A DNA stretch of 64,000 nucleotides from Dipteris shenzhenensis (taxonomy: Eukaryota; Polypodiophyta; Polypodiopsida; Gleicheniales): the NCBI GenBank assembly GCA_047967505.1, contig CM106540.1; one strand, given 5' to 3'. The notes beneath the pieces are model-generated. The model did not search any database and was not told the origin of the DNA. It saw only the letters and a list, made by a program, of their open reading frames with translations. The position numbers and the translations under genes are program-made. This document shows positions 10,743 to 22,300 of the stretch, in pieces (positions within the stretch are counted from its first letter, which is position 1; the number at the start of each line of letters is the position of its first letter).

Positions 10743-12491
10743 ATGAAGTCAGTTGGGCAAGAGTTCGTCGCCCGGCTTCTTGCAAAAAAAGAGTTCATCG
10801 CCCAGCATCTCTCCAAGAGGACGATCAATATTGGCTTCGCTGTTGGTATAGTGGCGGTGATAATTTTTACAGTCATTGCCATTACATACGAGCCCCCAGA
10901 TCCATGGCAAGAGCCAGGGGAAGCCATCGCTGGGGTCCTAAACTCTATTCAGAACGCCACTTTCAGATCGGATGATTCCCTAGTGCGCACAGGCGAGGAT
11001 TTCGCTCTTTCACCCTCCGACAATGCCACGGTTGCTGCTGTCGAAGGCCCGGCCATAACTGTCAAGACCGTCATAGCAGAGGAGACTGAACGAATCGAAC
11101 AGCTGCCAAGGCTGGAGTGTGATTTGCAAGAGAAGAAGATCAACTGCTCAGATCCCGGTGTTCTTGCTGCCATTGTAGGTAATAATCTACAGCAGTTTCC
11201 AGATCTGAATTTCTTTTCGTACCAGACACCCGTGAGAGGTGCCGCAGAGGATCAATGTGATGTGTCTTGGAAGTTTCGGTCTAAGAAGGAGAAATCCTTG
11301 AGAAAGTATAGGGACTTCAGGAGGTTCTCTCTTAAACTGGATCGATATTGCAAATATAGTGTAGAGGAGGCATTCGGTTGGCATTCGGGAAAGAATGCGA
11401 AACGCATCAAGTCCAGGAAGCGTGGTCCTTTTGCCGGAAAGCTTCCCAAACCCGAGCAGTCTAACGCTCCAGCTGAGGTAAAGAACGTAACAGTGATAGA
11501 GGAGATTGAGGTCATACAAGATTCGGTGCCTGCTGCAACAGCACCTCCCGAGAGCACTTTCAGCAATCAAAAGTACCTCTACTACTCTGGTGGTGGTGAC
11601 CATTGCAAAAAGATGAACCATTATCTATGGAGTTTTCTCTGTGCACTTGGAGAGGCCCAATACCTGAATCGGACCTTCGTTATGGATCTGAATCTGTGTT
11701 TATCATGGTCCAATAATCCGGGCCACGGTGATGAGGACGGGAAGGATTTCAGGTTTTACTTCGACTTCGCACATTTGAAGGAAGCAGCCTCTGTAATAGA
11801 GCAAACGCAGTTCTTGGTAGACTGGACTCAATGGAACAATAACCACGGAGGCAACCAGATCACAGTGAATGAGGTGAACGACTACAAGGTAACTCCGATG
11901 CAGCTTCAGAATGACCAGAGCACAATTATCTGGAGGAAATTTGAGCAGCCAGAGCCCGACAATTACTGGTACCATGTTTGTGAGGGGGAAACGGAGAAAG
12001 TGATTCAGAGGCCGTGGCACCTGCTATGGAAATCAAAGCGGATTATGGACGTTGTGAACGCTATATGTGGGAAGATGGAATGGGACTTTGATGTAGTTCA
12101 TATTGTTCGAGGTGATAAGGCCAAAAACAAGGAGCTGTGGCCGAATCTAGATGTTGATACCTCTGTCGATTCTCTTATAGAAAAGTTGAGGTATCAAGTT
12201 GACAGCTCCCGGTATGTCTACATTGCAACCAATGAGATGGAACCTGGATACTTCAATGGGCTGAAGGAAGTATATAAGCATGCTTACACCCTCGATGACT
12301 TCAGTGATTTGTGGGCGAAGGACAGCCTCTGGTACAATCAGACTCTGGAGCTAACCGGGGGCAAGCCCGTTGATTTTGATGGGTACATGAGGGTAGAGGT
12401 AGACACAGAAGTAACCTTTAGAGCAAAGAAGAAAATCGAGACCTTCGGTTTTCTGACACAAGATTGCAAGGACGGAATCAATACCTGTTAG
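10743..12491 (+). CDS. O-fucosyltransferase-like type II membrane protein
   Basis: The 582-residue protein belongs to the plant group of Arabidopsis At4g12700/At2g04280, described as O-fucosyltransferase-like and presumed to act in the Golgi; its substrate is not known to me. The ATG at 10743 is the first in frame; the frame is open further upstream but only through a non-ATG codon. A short basic cytosolic tail precedes one membrane segment (about residues 28-47), giving a type II topology with a lumenal C-terminal domain. Several N-glycosylation sequons occur (N71, N94, N134, N248, N309). Recognisable blocks are YLYYSGGGDHCKKMNHYLWS (279-298), the EAQYLNRTFVMDL stretch (304-316), PDNYWYHVCEGE (405-416), HIVRGDKA (453-460), YIATNEME (493-500) and the C-terminal DCKDGINTC (574-582). 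The gene is intronless and intact. Catalytic competence is not shown. Confidence 0.9.
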   Translation: MKSVGQEFVARLLAKKEFIAQHLSKRTINIGFAVGIVAVIIFTVIAITYEPPDPWQEPGEAIAGVLNSIQNATFRSDDSLVRTGEDFALSPSDNATVAAVEGPAITVKTVIAEETERIEQLPRLECDLQEKKINCSDPGVLAAIVGNNLQQFPDLNFFSYQTPVRGAAEDQCDVSWKFRSKKEKSLRKYRDFRRFSLKLDRYCKYSVEEAFGWHSGKNAKRIKSRKRGPFAGKLPKPEQSNAPAEVKNVTVIEEIEVIQDSVPAATAPPESTFSNQKYLYYSGGGDHCKKMNHYLWSFLCALGEAQYLNRTFVMDLNLCLSWSNNPGHGDEDGKDFRFYFDFAHLKEAASVIEQTQFLVDWTQWNNNHGGNQITVNEVNDYKVTPMQLQNDQSTIIWRKFEQPEPDNYWYHVCEGETEKVIQRPWHLLWKSKRIMDVVNAICGKMEWDFDVVHIVRGDKAKNKELWPNLDVDTSVDSLIEKLRYQVDSSRYVYIATNEMEPGYFNGLKEVYKHAYTLDDFSDLWAKDSLWYNQTLELTGGKPVDFDGYMRVEVDTEVTFRAKKKIETFGFLTQDCKDGINTC

Positions 12492-13689
12492 ATCCAGCAA
12501 ATTCTGCAAAATAGGAAGATTTATCTTCAAAAGCAGGGCACTTAAGTCTTTCATAATCGTCGCATGTTCGATTTGGTTCTCTATATTGTGTCCAGACTCC
12601 ATTGTGATGCAGTCTGTCCCTTTTAGCTTGCGGTAAATTGCTCATGTAGTGTGCACCCCCTGAGGTAAATTCACTACTTTTAACTTACCATATTTTTCTG
12701 TGACAGATTGCGCAACCTCTCAAACTTATTTGTTAATTGTAATGGCAATATACAACCCCAATAGTCATATTTTTGGTGTAATATTTGTTTCACCTGGGTG
12801 TCTGATGGTTGTCATCGATAGTTGGCTTGGTCCTTTTAACACATTCAAATAACCGCATAAAGACGCCATCTTTGAATGTTTTTGGACATAGCCATTAGGC
12901 TCGTTGAAAGTGGCTGCTTTCCTTCAGTAAAACCAATGTGTCATAAGTTCAACATGATGTCAATGGTTTTGCAAGGTTTTATCCTCTAGAGTCGTGAATA
13001 ACATGCAGGCAGAACTTTCCTTTTCATTTAAAGCTGACAGGTTTAAAGACATGAATAGCCTCTAAAGTAGTAGCCAAGCCTCATACAAGGTCTTTTGTCA
13101 TCCCTACTATTGTTTACAACGGAAGCATGCTAGAAAATGATGAATAACATGTAGGCAGAATTTTGCTTCTCATTTAGAGCTGACAGGTTTGGGGACATTA
13201 AAAGCCTCTAGAGGAGTAGCCAACCATCGTCACTTAACAATCCTCCAGTCCACAGAATGTAATATGGGTCCATGATTTGCTGCTGAGTTTATAAATTGTA
13301 GGTGTGGGAAGGCATGAGGTAGTGCAATCGAACCAGTGTAGGGGACAGTTTTTTGCTAAGCTTTTGACCGGTTTTGTTATCCTACAAGCTGCTTGAATAT
13401 ATTATCAGCTCAGGCCTAGGATCCCAAGACGAGTTGGACTAGCTTTTTGTTTTGTGAAATGTATTGTCTGGTTTGGTATTACTCTAGTGTCCAGTTCAAG
13501 CTCGTCCTGGTTATAGTGAGACTAGTTTATCAATTTACATATGGAATTGAGGAGCAGCTTCAAAAATTAGATTGGGCCATATTGAAATCAATGCAATCAC
13601 TTTCGATCCCCTAGGATTTTACATGATAAAAGTACAAGGTAGACGAGTTTATGGTGCATTGTAATAGGCATGTGAGCTACACTATTCTC
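12492..13689. other. 3' flank with a local duplication
   Basis: The 3' untranslated region of the preceding gene grades into intergenic DNA. A segment of about 90 bp starting GAATAACATG occurs at 12995-13085 and again at 13142-13232 (offset 147 bp), with moderate divergence. No other gene is seen. Confidence 0.6.
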
Positions 13690-14723
13690 TCACTAGCCTG
13701 TAGGCAGAAGCGTGAACTGATAGGCTAGGTGGACCAACCCACCTCTAGCGCTGCCCACAGCTCTATAAAAGAGGCTGGTACCAGCCCTACTACTGCCCTC
13801 TACACAGCCCTATAAAGGGCTCAAAGGCAGCGCAAAGGGGGTTCTCTTCTCTTGCCCAACCACCCTAACTCGGCCGGCTACAGTCGGCAGCCCTACAGGA
13901 GGCCGCCACACGGTCATGCAGTATGCTCTCGACCCTAATTTTCCCTAAATACTGATGTAGTACAGATGATGGCTCTGTCCACCCGTGCGCTCCCACAATG
14001 GAGCTTAGATGGTGATCTAAACAGATACTAGGTGAAGAGCTACTAGTTGGAAGATCTGATTTGATCTGAACTAAACTGATCTGATACAATGGACTGGGAA
14101 GGTCGCCTCGACCTAGTCGGTGGAGCCGACCAATCAACCTAGTCGGTGGAACCGATCAGTCATCCATGGAGTATTCAAGGAATATTCCCTTTATCGTCAC
14201 CTAGGGGACTCTCACCTCCGAACCCCACGGGGGCTAGTTGGCCCTCAGACCCCAGCGAGAGCAAGGGGCTCCCACACAATCACCTTTCTAGCATCAACGG
14301 TCTCATTGATAGGCCTCATCTGACGTGCACAGTGGAGCTTAGATGGCGATCGCCTCTTTATAGCTATGAGGGCGGTAGTTGGATCAACATAGTCGGTGGA
14401 GTCAACCAGTCAATCTAGTCGATGGAACAGATCAGTCATCCATGGAATATTCAAGGAATATTTCCTTTACTGTCGCCTAGGAGGCTCTCATCCCCAAATG
14501 CCCACGGGGCTAGTTGGCCCTTAGACCCCAGCGAGAGCAAGGGGCTCCCACAATCACCTTTTTAATCAACAGTCTCATTGATAGGCCTCATCTGACATGC
14601 AAGTCAGGATCCATCCAGTGTCCCCGGCTCACACATGGCTTCTCCTCATATGGAGGCCTTACAACTTGAGCACCTTGGACCACTGGTGGATACCAGGAGG
14701 GTGGGGCATTGAGCATATTTAAC
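13690..14723. repeat. GC-richer region with 276-bp tandem duplication
   Basis: Two direct copies of about 225-250 bp lie at 14106-14355 and 14382-14605 (CATCCATGGA recurs at 14161 and 14437). A shorter word GGAGCTTAGATGG occurs at about 13999 and 14336. TATAAAAG at about 13761 and TATAAAGGG at about 13810 resemble core promoters on the plus strand. Lying directly beyond the 3' end of a minus-strand copia element, this could contain its 3' LTR or a separate LTR, but no LTR ends or second copy could be fixed. Confidence 0.55.
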
Positions 14724-14949
14724 GCCCCCTCTCTATTTCCACCCGTAGGTGAACTACCTTCTCGGCCCAATGGCGAGTCTCTGAAGATAACCCTGAAGTT
14801 GATTCTTCCCGAGTGCCTTGGTGAAGATATCTGCTCCATTTTGCTATGTTGGACAGTAGACTAATTCCACTATCCCGTCCTCGATCAAATCACGCACATA
14901 GTGATACTGAATCTCTATATGTTTTGTGCGCGCATGAAACACTGGATTT

Positions 14950-15735
14950 TTAGCAATGGCCATGCAACTTTGATTGTCGCACCTGCACGGTTGCCTCATC
15001 CTCTTGCACTCCCATGTGCCATAAGATCCTTCTTAGCCACACTGCTTCACATGCAGCAAAACATGCTGCCTTGTACTCGGCCTCGGTAGAAGACAATGCC
15101 ACTGTTAGTTGTTTCTTACTGATCCAAGAGAAGATACTTGAATCTAAGAAACAATATCCAGAAACTGATTTCCTGGAATCAACATCTCCAGCCCAATCTG
15201 AGTTACAATGACCAGCCAAGGAAGTGCTCGTACCATAGGTGATGCCATAATCAAGAGTGTCCTTCACATACCTGAGCACTTGCATCACGGCATTTTGATG
15301 ATTCTCTCGGGGCTTATTGGAGAACCTGCTCAAAACACCAACAGCAAAACTGATATCCAGTCTGGTGTTGCACAGATAGATGAGACTGTCAACCAACTTC
15401 CTGTACCTCTCGATGTTTGCTGGTGGTGAGGCATCCTCCATAGACAGCCTCGCATGTACCTTCATAGGTGTAGCTATTTCCTTGCACTCGGACATACCAA
15501 ATGCCTTCAAGATCTCTCTTGCATATTTTTGCTGAGAGATGAAGATCTTGCTTGGCTCTTGCCAGACTTTAATCCCCAAACAATAGTGCATCAAGCCTAA
15601 GTCTATCATCTCAAACTCCATGCTCAACGCCTTTCTAGTCTGCTGGATCATGTCTTCATAGTCACTTGTAATAAGGAGATCATCCACATATAGAACAATA
15701 ATAGCAGATTTTTCACCTTTCTTGTACACATACAA
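14950..15735 (-). pseudogene. Copia reverse transcriptase C-terminal half and RNase H
   Basis: The 261-codon frame has the reverse-transcriptase catalytic motif YVDD (about residues 16-19), the MIDLGLMHYCLGI thumb-region motif, the ATPM motif, and RNase H with SDWAGDVDSRKS (first aspartate region, about residue 175) and SSTEAEYKAA (catalytic glutamate). RNase H would remove the RNA template strand during copying. It is separated from the N-terminal half of the reverse transcriptase by a frame change near 15740-15790, and the RNase H tail continues in another frame below 14950. Confidence 0.92.
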
Positions 15736-15792
15736 GTTAGCATCTGAGGCACATCTTTTGAAGTTTAATTTATGAAAGAATTTGTCTATCCG

Positions 15793-16062
15793 TCAGTGCC
15801 ATGCTCTTAGGGCCTGTTTCAGCCCGTACAGAGCCTTCTTCAGCTTACATATCTTGTTCTCAGAATGGGGGGCCTCAAACCCAGGTGATTGAGCCACGTA
15901 CACCTCCTCCTTGAGGTCACCATTCAAGAATGTTGATTTAACATCCATTTGATAAACTGGCCACTTTTTATGAGCAGCCACCGATAGTACTGTGCAAATA
16001 GTGGTCATTCTGGCAGTCGGAGCGAAAGATTCTTGAAAATCAAACCCTTCATTCTTGTGCAA
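15793..16062 (-). pseudogene. Copia reverse transcriptase N-terminal fragment
   Basis: The frame contains [19 protein letters not shown], carrying the first catalytic aspartate of copia reverse transcriptase (QMDVK.AFLNG in most copies), and [14 protein letters not shown], the next conserved block. It continues toward the YVDD block downstream but in a different frame. Confidence 0.92.
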
Positions 16063-16529
16063 CCAATCTGGCTTTGTACTTTTTCAAAGTTCCATTGGCC
16101 TTGTACTTTACCTTCCAAACTCACTTGGTACCCATAATGATGCTGTCATATTTTACTTGCATAGCGTTTTTTCAATCTCGGTTTGCAAGTGCTTCCTCCG
16201 AACTCACAGGCTCCTTTACTTCTACAATAATCTTAGCCATCAAGGCCATATTGACTATGTGAGCAGAAGCCCTCCTTTGCTCCTCGATTCTCTGAGACCG
16301 CCTTGGTCCATCTGCATTTCAATAGACATAGGCATCTGGTTATCATGATCATAGAGCTGCCTTACCTATCGCGGCAATGCCTACGATGTGTAACAACAGG
16401 TTGGTGACTTATATCTTCATCATCTGATACTTCCTCCTCCTTTATAGCTCCTGGGGTAGGTCCATAGTAAATTACCTCTTCACTTGATGATAAAGTGGAA
16501 GAGCAATTATCTGCCTCCACTGCATGTGG

Positions 16530-16886
16530 CTACTCCCTGAACACCACATCGTGGCTCGCTATGATCTTCTTTGCCTCTCGATCATACAACTTATAGGCTT
16601 TCTTCTCATCGCAATAGCCTAAGAAGATACATTTGGTACTTTTTGGTTGTAGCTTGTTTCTCTCTTTGTCTGGTACATGTGCATAGCATTCACATCCAAA
16701 CGTTCTGAAGTGGGAGATAGATGGCTTCTTATCGTTGTAAGCCTCATGTGGTGTTTTACCTTTGAGTGCCTTTGTATAGCTACGATTAAGGATGTAAACT
16801 GCAGTATTGACAGCCTCAGCCCAAAAGTGGTTTGGCAGTCCAGTACCTTTCAACATACACCTCCCCATCTCCACGGTGGTCCACAT
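16530..16886 (-). pseudogene. Copia integrase C-terminal fragment
   Basis: The 118-codon frame has VEMGRCML, LPNHFWAEAVNTAVYILNR, GKTPHEAY, FRTFGCECYAHVP and CIFLGYCDEKKAYKLYD, the conserved run after the DDE catalytic core of copia integrase. The catalytic D-D-E residues lie upstream and are absent. Sequence above about 16930 no longer matches copia. Confidence 0.92.
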
Positions 16887-16930
16887 TTGGCATTCAACTT
16901 TTTCTTTTCTTGGATGTTGTCACGCCATTA

Positions 16931-19300
16931 AGGGTTGGATGTCCTATGATTGTGCTGAGCATGGAACAATCATTGACTGTGCGATGCACATAGCATTAAC
17001 AACGATTTGGCCTTCAAGTGAGCTTGCTATGTGTGTGGGTTGTTTCCCAATTTTGTAGATTTTGTTGATTATTGGCTGCATTGTGTATTTCCCGTGTGAG
17101 TGTTGTTCCCTGTACAATGTAGCTAGGCTCCTAGAGCCAGGAGAGACAAATTATTCTTCACAATCATAGCTAGTGCACACTTATCCTCTCTTGTCCAGAC
17201 TATGTATTTTTGCTTATTGTTTAGTGGTCGAAATGCGAAGATCGTGTAAGTGATATGTGAAAACAAGTAGCAATAATTAAACATGTGGACATCAATTTAG
17301 CCACAATATCATTGGGTCAAGGTAGGTGCTTACTATTGCACAATCTTTGGGATTCAAACCATCTGCAATTATAATTTGATCTGAGGTTAATCCATCGACA
17401 TCAACCTTCATGATGACAAAGTCAAGGGTGTCCATCAAAGAAGTGAAGTTTGTATTGGAAGTGGCTCAAATAGAGCATAGAAAATGGATCAAATAAAACA
17501 TACTTTTGAATATGATTAATCATCATACTACACATTTGCTTATTCTACAACTTGGAATGTGCATGTTTGCATGCCATTAGTCTTTTTCAATCTTGGTGCT
17601 AGCTCATCTTTGAACTTTGAAGTTGATGTGGACATCCAAAAGAGCAATCTATTGAGAATTCAATCCTAACATTCATAACTTTAAGCTCAAGAGGATTTTT
17701 TTTTTGAAAAATAAAAAAGTTATTGCAATGTTTCCAAAAAACATCAAAACTCCTTTTAGAATATTCCTAGAGTTGATATAATATTACTTAAAATGTCAAA
17801 AGTAGCTTGATGGAAACCTAGGATAATGATGCGCTCACATGGGCCTCTCCTTTATTTGCAACATTGCACCCTCCCTTGAACCCTAAACCCTTTTGCCCCT
17901 CTGACCATGACCCTAAATGCCATTTGACTGTCACACCCACCACCCCAAATCCCATGTTCCAATATTTTTCTTGAACTCTCCCCTAAGAAAATTTTGTAAA
18001 ACTCTCACATGGCATGGGCAAACAAGGCCCAACTGTGCAAGGACCTAATTCTTGGATATGTCACACATGAAACAAGTCCATTTATGCACTAGAATCTATT
18101 TTCCCATTCAATTCCATCAATCATAGTATCATCAAATTATGGTCTTTGTTAGCACTTCCTATGCTCCTTCTAGTAATCTTCATTAGATTTACCATATAGG
18201 TCAGCAAAGGTAGTCTAGTTGTGGAAAACCAAAATGAAAATCATTACTTTTCTATAATTGGCTTGCAGATTATTCGTTATTATTGTAAGTGACTCATTTA
18301 TGAATGGTTTGTGCATAAAAGTTTCATCTGTTAGTTTGTGATTTCATTCTATTAGTCTTTGATTTCACTCTCATAGCCATGAGCAAAAGCAAACGATTTA
18401 GTATTCATTTGTGAGAACACTTGGAGGCGGTGGATTTCATGTATGGGCTGGCCAGTCAATTCACCTAGAGGACTTGTGTTTGATTGATTCAATTCACTCC
18501 AATCCAGATCTATTGCAATGCTTGACGTACAGGTTGCTTCCTCCTTGCCTGTTTTTGCCTTTTCGTTCTTACTGTGTGTTGTCTTTGTTACACGAATGTC
18601 CAACGTAAATCTTCAAGTCTACGTGGCTTCATGAAGTGTTCTCTTTTCACTTGTGTGTGGTTCATGCTACTTTGATCATAGTTTCACTTAGGTGAAATTA
18701 TTTTTTGGTGCTAGTGAGAACTTTCCTCAGTTTCTTTTCTCGCATCACAGTTGATTACATAATGCAATTAGTGTAAAGAAGCATAGTCTGTACCCAAAAA
18801 AGTTTGCAAATCCATCTTCCTCTGCCATTATTTTATTGTTTGTAAAGTAGTGGTTAAGATCGCATAGGTTTGGATCTATGAATGTGGTTTTAATTAAATG
18901 CCATCATAGATGGAAACACACTTTTCATTAAAACTAATCTTACATGCAATCTTTAGAGGTGTCAAAACATGACCTATTTTGGTAAGAGTAGTTGGAAGAT
19001 TTTTGTATGATCACTTTCATTGTTTTAATAATTGTAGTGGATAGTAATGTACCAAAAAACACAATTACATGCAAAGTCAATGTTGTGTGGCTAACAAGAA
19101 CATAACATTCCACTTAATGTATTGTAATTTCCAATTGCATGCCAAGTTGATGTGATGTGGCTAGTGATAACTTCATTACGTTGGATCTTAGAACAAGATT
19201 GAGCCATACAACTCATTGCATTCTCAATGTTTGTCATCAACAAGCATAAGCACAAGCACAAAGATAGAAGTTGGGGAAAATGACAAACCTATGCTACCGA
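16931..19300. other. Unassigned intergenic DNA
   Basis: Mostly AT-rich. Short open frames (for example 18352-18603 minus and 18411-18608 plus) overlap each other and show no family motif. I see no gene or structured repeat. Confidence 0.5.
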
Positions 19301-19310
19301 TTCCATGTGA

Positions 19311-19772
19311 ACCCAAAGTTTAAGTCCCTTAGAGTCTCTCCCAATCTATAAAGCACTAGTTCGTGTTGACTTGAAGCCATTGCACCCGAATGCAATTCCA
19401 GTTGTTTGCATCAGTGAGCTATCTGAGTGCACGAACCATCGCTTTGCATTCCAAGGAAAAGTCCTCACCAAATATGGGATTTTCAAAGCTAAAGATGCAA
19501 AGTATGCTTTATACATGAGGCTTGAATTGATTGATTATCACTGCTGTGAAACTATCACGCTGCAAGTCCCTCATGCATTCGTTTCACAGCTAAGAGATTT
19601 TGTCAAAGTTGACCAATTCTATAGGATAGAGGGACCCGCAATTATTCCAAAAGTCGATGAGGGAGGGACTTGCCATGTTTCGCTTTGTGTGGATGCAACT
19701 ATAGTTATTCTCAAGGGTGAACCTTTCACTAACATGATCTTCTTCGTTCCAGACAAAGCTATTAGCGAGTAG
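19311..19772 (+). CDS. RPA70-like OB-fold reading frame, possibly an exon or pseudogene
   Basis: An uninterrupted frame covers one OB-fold-like unit resembling the single-stranded-DNA-binding domain of replication protein A large subunit. The order F.GKVLTKYG, L.LEL.D....ITL, FVK.DQFYRIEG follows the strand order of such domains. It has no ATG until position 19515, inside the conserved part, so it may be an internal exon or a remnant. A related, broken frame lies at 43612-44185 beside a Helitron relic, sharing the F.G.VL.KYG and FVK words. Plant Helitrons often carry RPA-like frames, so this could be transposon-derived. Alternatively it is an exon of a host gene whose other exons I cannot identify. 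Confidence 0.5.
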   Translation, partial: TQSLSPLESLPIYKALVRVDLKPLHPNAIPVVCISELSECTNHRFAFQGKVLTKYGIFKAKDAKYALYMRLELIDYHCCETITLQVPHAFVSQLRDFVKVDQFYRIEGPAIIPKVDEGGTCHVSLCVDATIVILKGEPFTNMIFFVPDKAISE

Positions 19773-19925
19773 GTCCCTTGGGTCATCCGCGAAATGCAGC
19801 ATGGCAATAAATAAAACTCTAGTATGAGGTCACTTAGGTCATATTTTCATCCTTTCATATGAAATAATTAATGCACTAACATGGTTTTTAGATAAATAAG
19901 GAGCCTCTACTAATATGGATTAAGT

Positions 19926-20126
19926 ATGAAAAAAAGTAGCACTATACAAACTCCCTCACCCATAAAAAGAAGACATGCAGAAGTGAGCACTGAGAAGGCA
20001 ATAATGAAACTAGGGGACCTTGATGAGTCTCCTCAAGATGACACAATGAATGACTCAATACATGAATTCTTTGATAGAGAGGAGATTGAGCCCACCCCAA
20101 TGAAGCTCTTAAGGAAGAGTTTCTAG
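19926..20126 (+). other. Short acidic open frame, unrecognised
   Basis: A 66-codon frame has a basic N-terminus with PSPIKRRH and then an acidic stretch (DLDESPQDD...FDREEIEPTP). It lies 150 bp after the RPA-like frame and could be a further exon of the same gene or chance. No family is recognised. Confidence 0.2.
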
Positions 20127-20502
20127 GTACTATGAGATATGGATAGAAGCTAAGAAAAGAGGCCAATATCATGTTGTAAAAGGGGCCTAGCATAACTTAC
20201 ATTATGTCAATCCTTTCAAATGTTAGATTTGTAAGCATGCTATACAGGGGCAGGACCTAAGTGCGATGCCTCTCTTTTGGTGAGTGAGTTATCCATCCCT
20301 TCATTGTTGATAGAGACCAAGCATGAGGAATGAGTGCAATCCCAATCTATAGCCACATTTTCCACACACAAAAAAAAAGAGATAGGTGGAGGCAAATGAC
20401 ACTCAAAGCTTGTTGCTAGAAGTGTTGCAAAAAATTCCAAGCAATGGGATATGTGCCAACAATTAGCAATAAAATATCCCAACAATTGAGTTGGACCAAG
20501 GA

Positions 20503-20702
20503 TGGGTAGTAGACTTCATAAGTCCAGTTAAGAAAGTTGGACAATTAGCTAAAAACAAGTACATTATTACACCAATGGATTAATTGGCCAAGTGAGCCAA
20601 AGCTTGGGCACTTAGATTGAAACACATCTTGATTTCTTTTTGAAAATTTATTTTCTAACTCAGAGTCCCCATCAAGTTTGTTGATCTATCCGAGTGGACC
20701 AA
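20503..20702 (+). pseudogene. Ty3/gypsy integrase core fragment
   Basis: The translation reads VVDFISPVKKVGQLAKNKYI with TPMD-stop-LAK following, which matches the first part of the Ty3/gypsy integrase catalytic core (W..DFIGP......YI.VATDY.TKW). The next stretch, in the same frame with stops, keeps the spacing of the F.F.NI..R.G.P...VSD block up to about 20700. Several stops show it is decayed. Confidence 0.65.
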
Positions 20703-20935
20703 CAACAAGTCATTTCATGACATTGTTGTTGATGACATCATGGACCAACAACAAATGAAGGAATGGATCATTCGACTAGAAGCCAAAACAATAAGGCTTG
20801 AGATGATTGTTGAAGAAGAGAAATCCTTAATTAAGTGAATTGACTAGGCCAATGAGTCTACTAGCAACAATGCCAAATGAAGAGAGGAAGAAGGGAGTGA
20901 CCAATAGAGTTGTCGAACCCCACTTTTAGCAAATT

Positions 20936-21290
20936 TTGGCAAAGTTTAGCAAGGAAAAGGGACTAGGTCTTCATCACCATCACAAGGAAGAAGACAAAAG
21001 CAAAGACATCCCCTCAATGACTCCACCAGTAAGCCCACAACAAGGAGCTAATGGAGCAAGAGGGTCAAAGATACAAATTAAATTTCAAAACTTTAATGGG
21101 AAGGAGGGGAATGATCCTTAGTCTCATGTTCAACATTTCTTGAAAACGGTCGCAATATTGTACGTCACTCATGAGGAAGAGTACTTGATATACTTTCCCA
21201 CAACTTTTTCCAACAAAGCCATTAGATGGTATGATTAAAGAGGTTCCAGCACAAATTTAGCACATATTGCTAAATCTTAGCCTCCTCAAT
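20936..21290 (+). pseudogene. Ty3/gypsy gag fragment
   Basis: The translation includes IQIKFQNFNGKEGNDP, SHVQHFLKTV and FPTTFSNKAIRWYD, in the order of the retrotransposon gag domain (F.G....DP..H...F.........F...L.G.A..WY). One stop follows NDP and another follows RWYD. It lies downstream of the integrase fragment, the reverse of the normal gene order, so two elements or a rearrangement are involved. Confidence 0.6.
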
Positions 21291-22300
21291 CAAACGAAGG
21301 GCTAATCAATGTATGAATGAGGGAGTTGACCAATCAACTCAACAATGCACAAGATGAACATCATTGTGGTCTCGTTGATGAGTGGTCTCACTCTACGAGC
21401 AAAGTTGTGAAACATGGAAATTATATATATAATCATGACATTTGATGAATTTCTCAACAGACCAATTCCATTAGAAAAGGGGGCATAGAACCATGAAAGA
21501 AAAAGAAGGCACTAGTCTGAGAGACAAATAGTGATAAAGACATAGAAGAAGAAGTGTGTTAACCCTGTGGCTATAAGGGCCAGAAGTGTAGTCTAGAGCA
21601 ACAATGATGAGATCATTGTGTGTGGAGTAGCAACAAAGCTCTACTTGTAATATCTTGAGCCTGAAAGATGGTATGATGGATCTTAAAGGATGAGGATAGC
21701 CTGAAAGTGGTATGATGAAACTTAAAGGATGAGGATAGCCAAAATACTCTCTAGAAAATATCCAATCATACTTGCAAAATCAAGATATGGAGAGAAAAAT
21801 ACTAAAACTAGAGAGAGAAAGATTAAAAGCCTACACTTTTTGAGGTTCCCCCACTATGTGTAGAGACTCCTGAGGTTTCCCCACTTTGTGTGGAGACTAA
21901 AAAGGGAGGAGGAGGAGGAGGAGGAGGAGGAGGAGGAGGAGGAGGGAAGAGGAGGGGGGAGTACAAGGGTAGGGACTACAAGGATAAGGGCATGCTAGAA
22001 CACAATAGTGTGAGAGAGCATGGACGCAATGGAGATCAATCACATGAACACAATAGTGAGCTTCAACCCTGAACCCCAAAGAGTGGTAACTTTATTCCAT
22101 TGAGAGATATTTATACATGTTGGTCTCTACACAATCCATAGGTACATCCAAGGTGGGACCTCTTTTGTAGGGGACTTTTTAAAACAAGAATCTCTCCACT
22201 TTTTGGGGGGACGTCTTAGGTCTCTATGCAAAGTGGAGGAACCTCATGAGTCCCTACAAATATTGGGGGGACCTTTTAAGTCTCTACATGTGTAGGTCTC
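21291..22300. repeat. Unassigned DNA with a GGA microsatellite
   Basis: A (GGA)n tract lies at about 21904-21948. Around it, short words built on GGTCTCTACA/GAGGTTCCCCCAC recur (about 21840-21900 and 22120-22295). No gene is seen; the decayed gag similarity fades near 21290. Confidence 0.55.

Larger units (their letters stand above)
14724..16930 (-). mobile_element. 5'-truncated Ty1/copia retrotransposon
   Basis: In minus-strand order the segment holds the integrase C-terminal part, reverse transcriptase and RNase H, the Ty1/copia order. Upstream parts (gag, protease, integrase catalytic core) are missing; similarity stops near 16930 in unrelated sequence. A tail with A-D-I-F-T-K-like residues after RNase H (about 14790-14840, in a shifted frame) and a purine tract on the minus strand near 14724-14738 mark the 3' end of the coding region. 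It shows several frameshifts and stops and is a dead copy. Confidence 0.9.
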
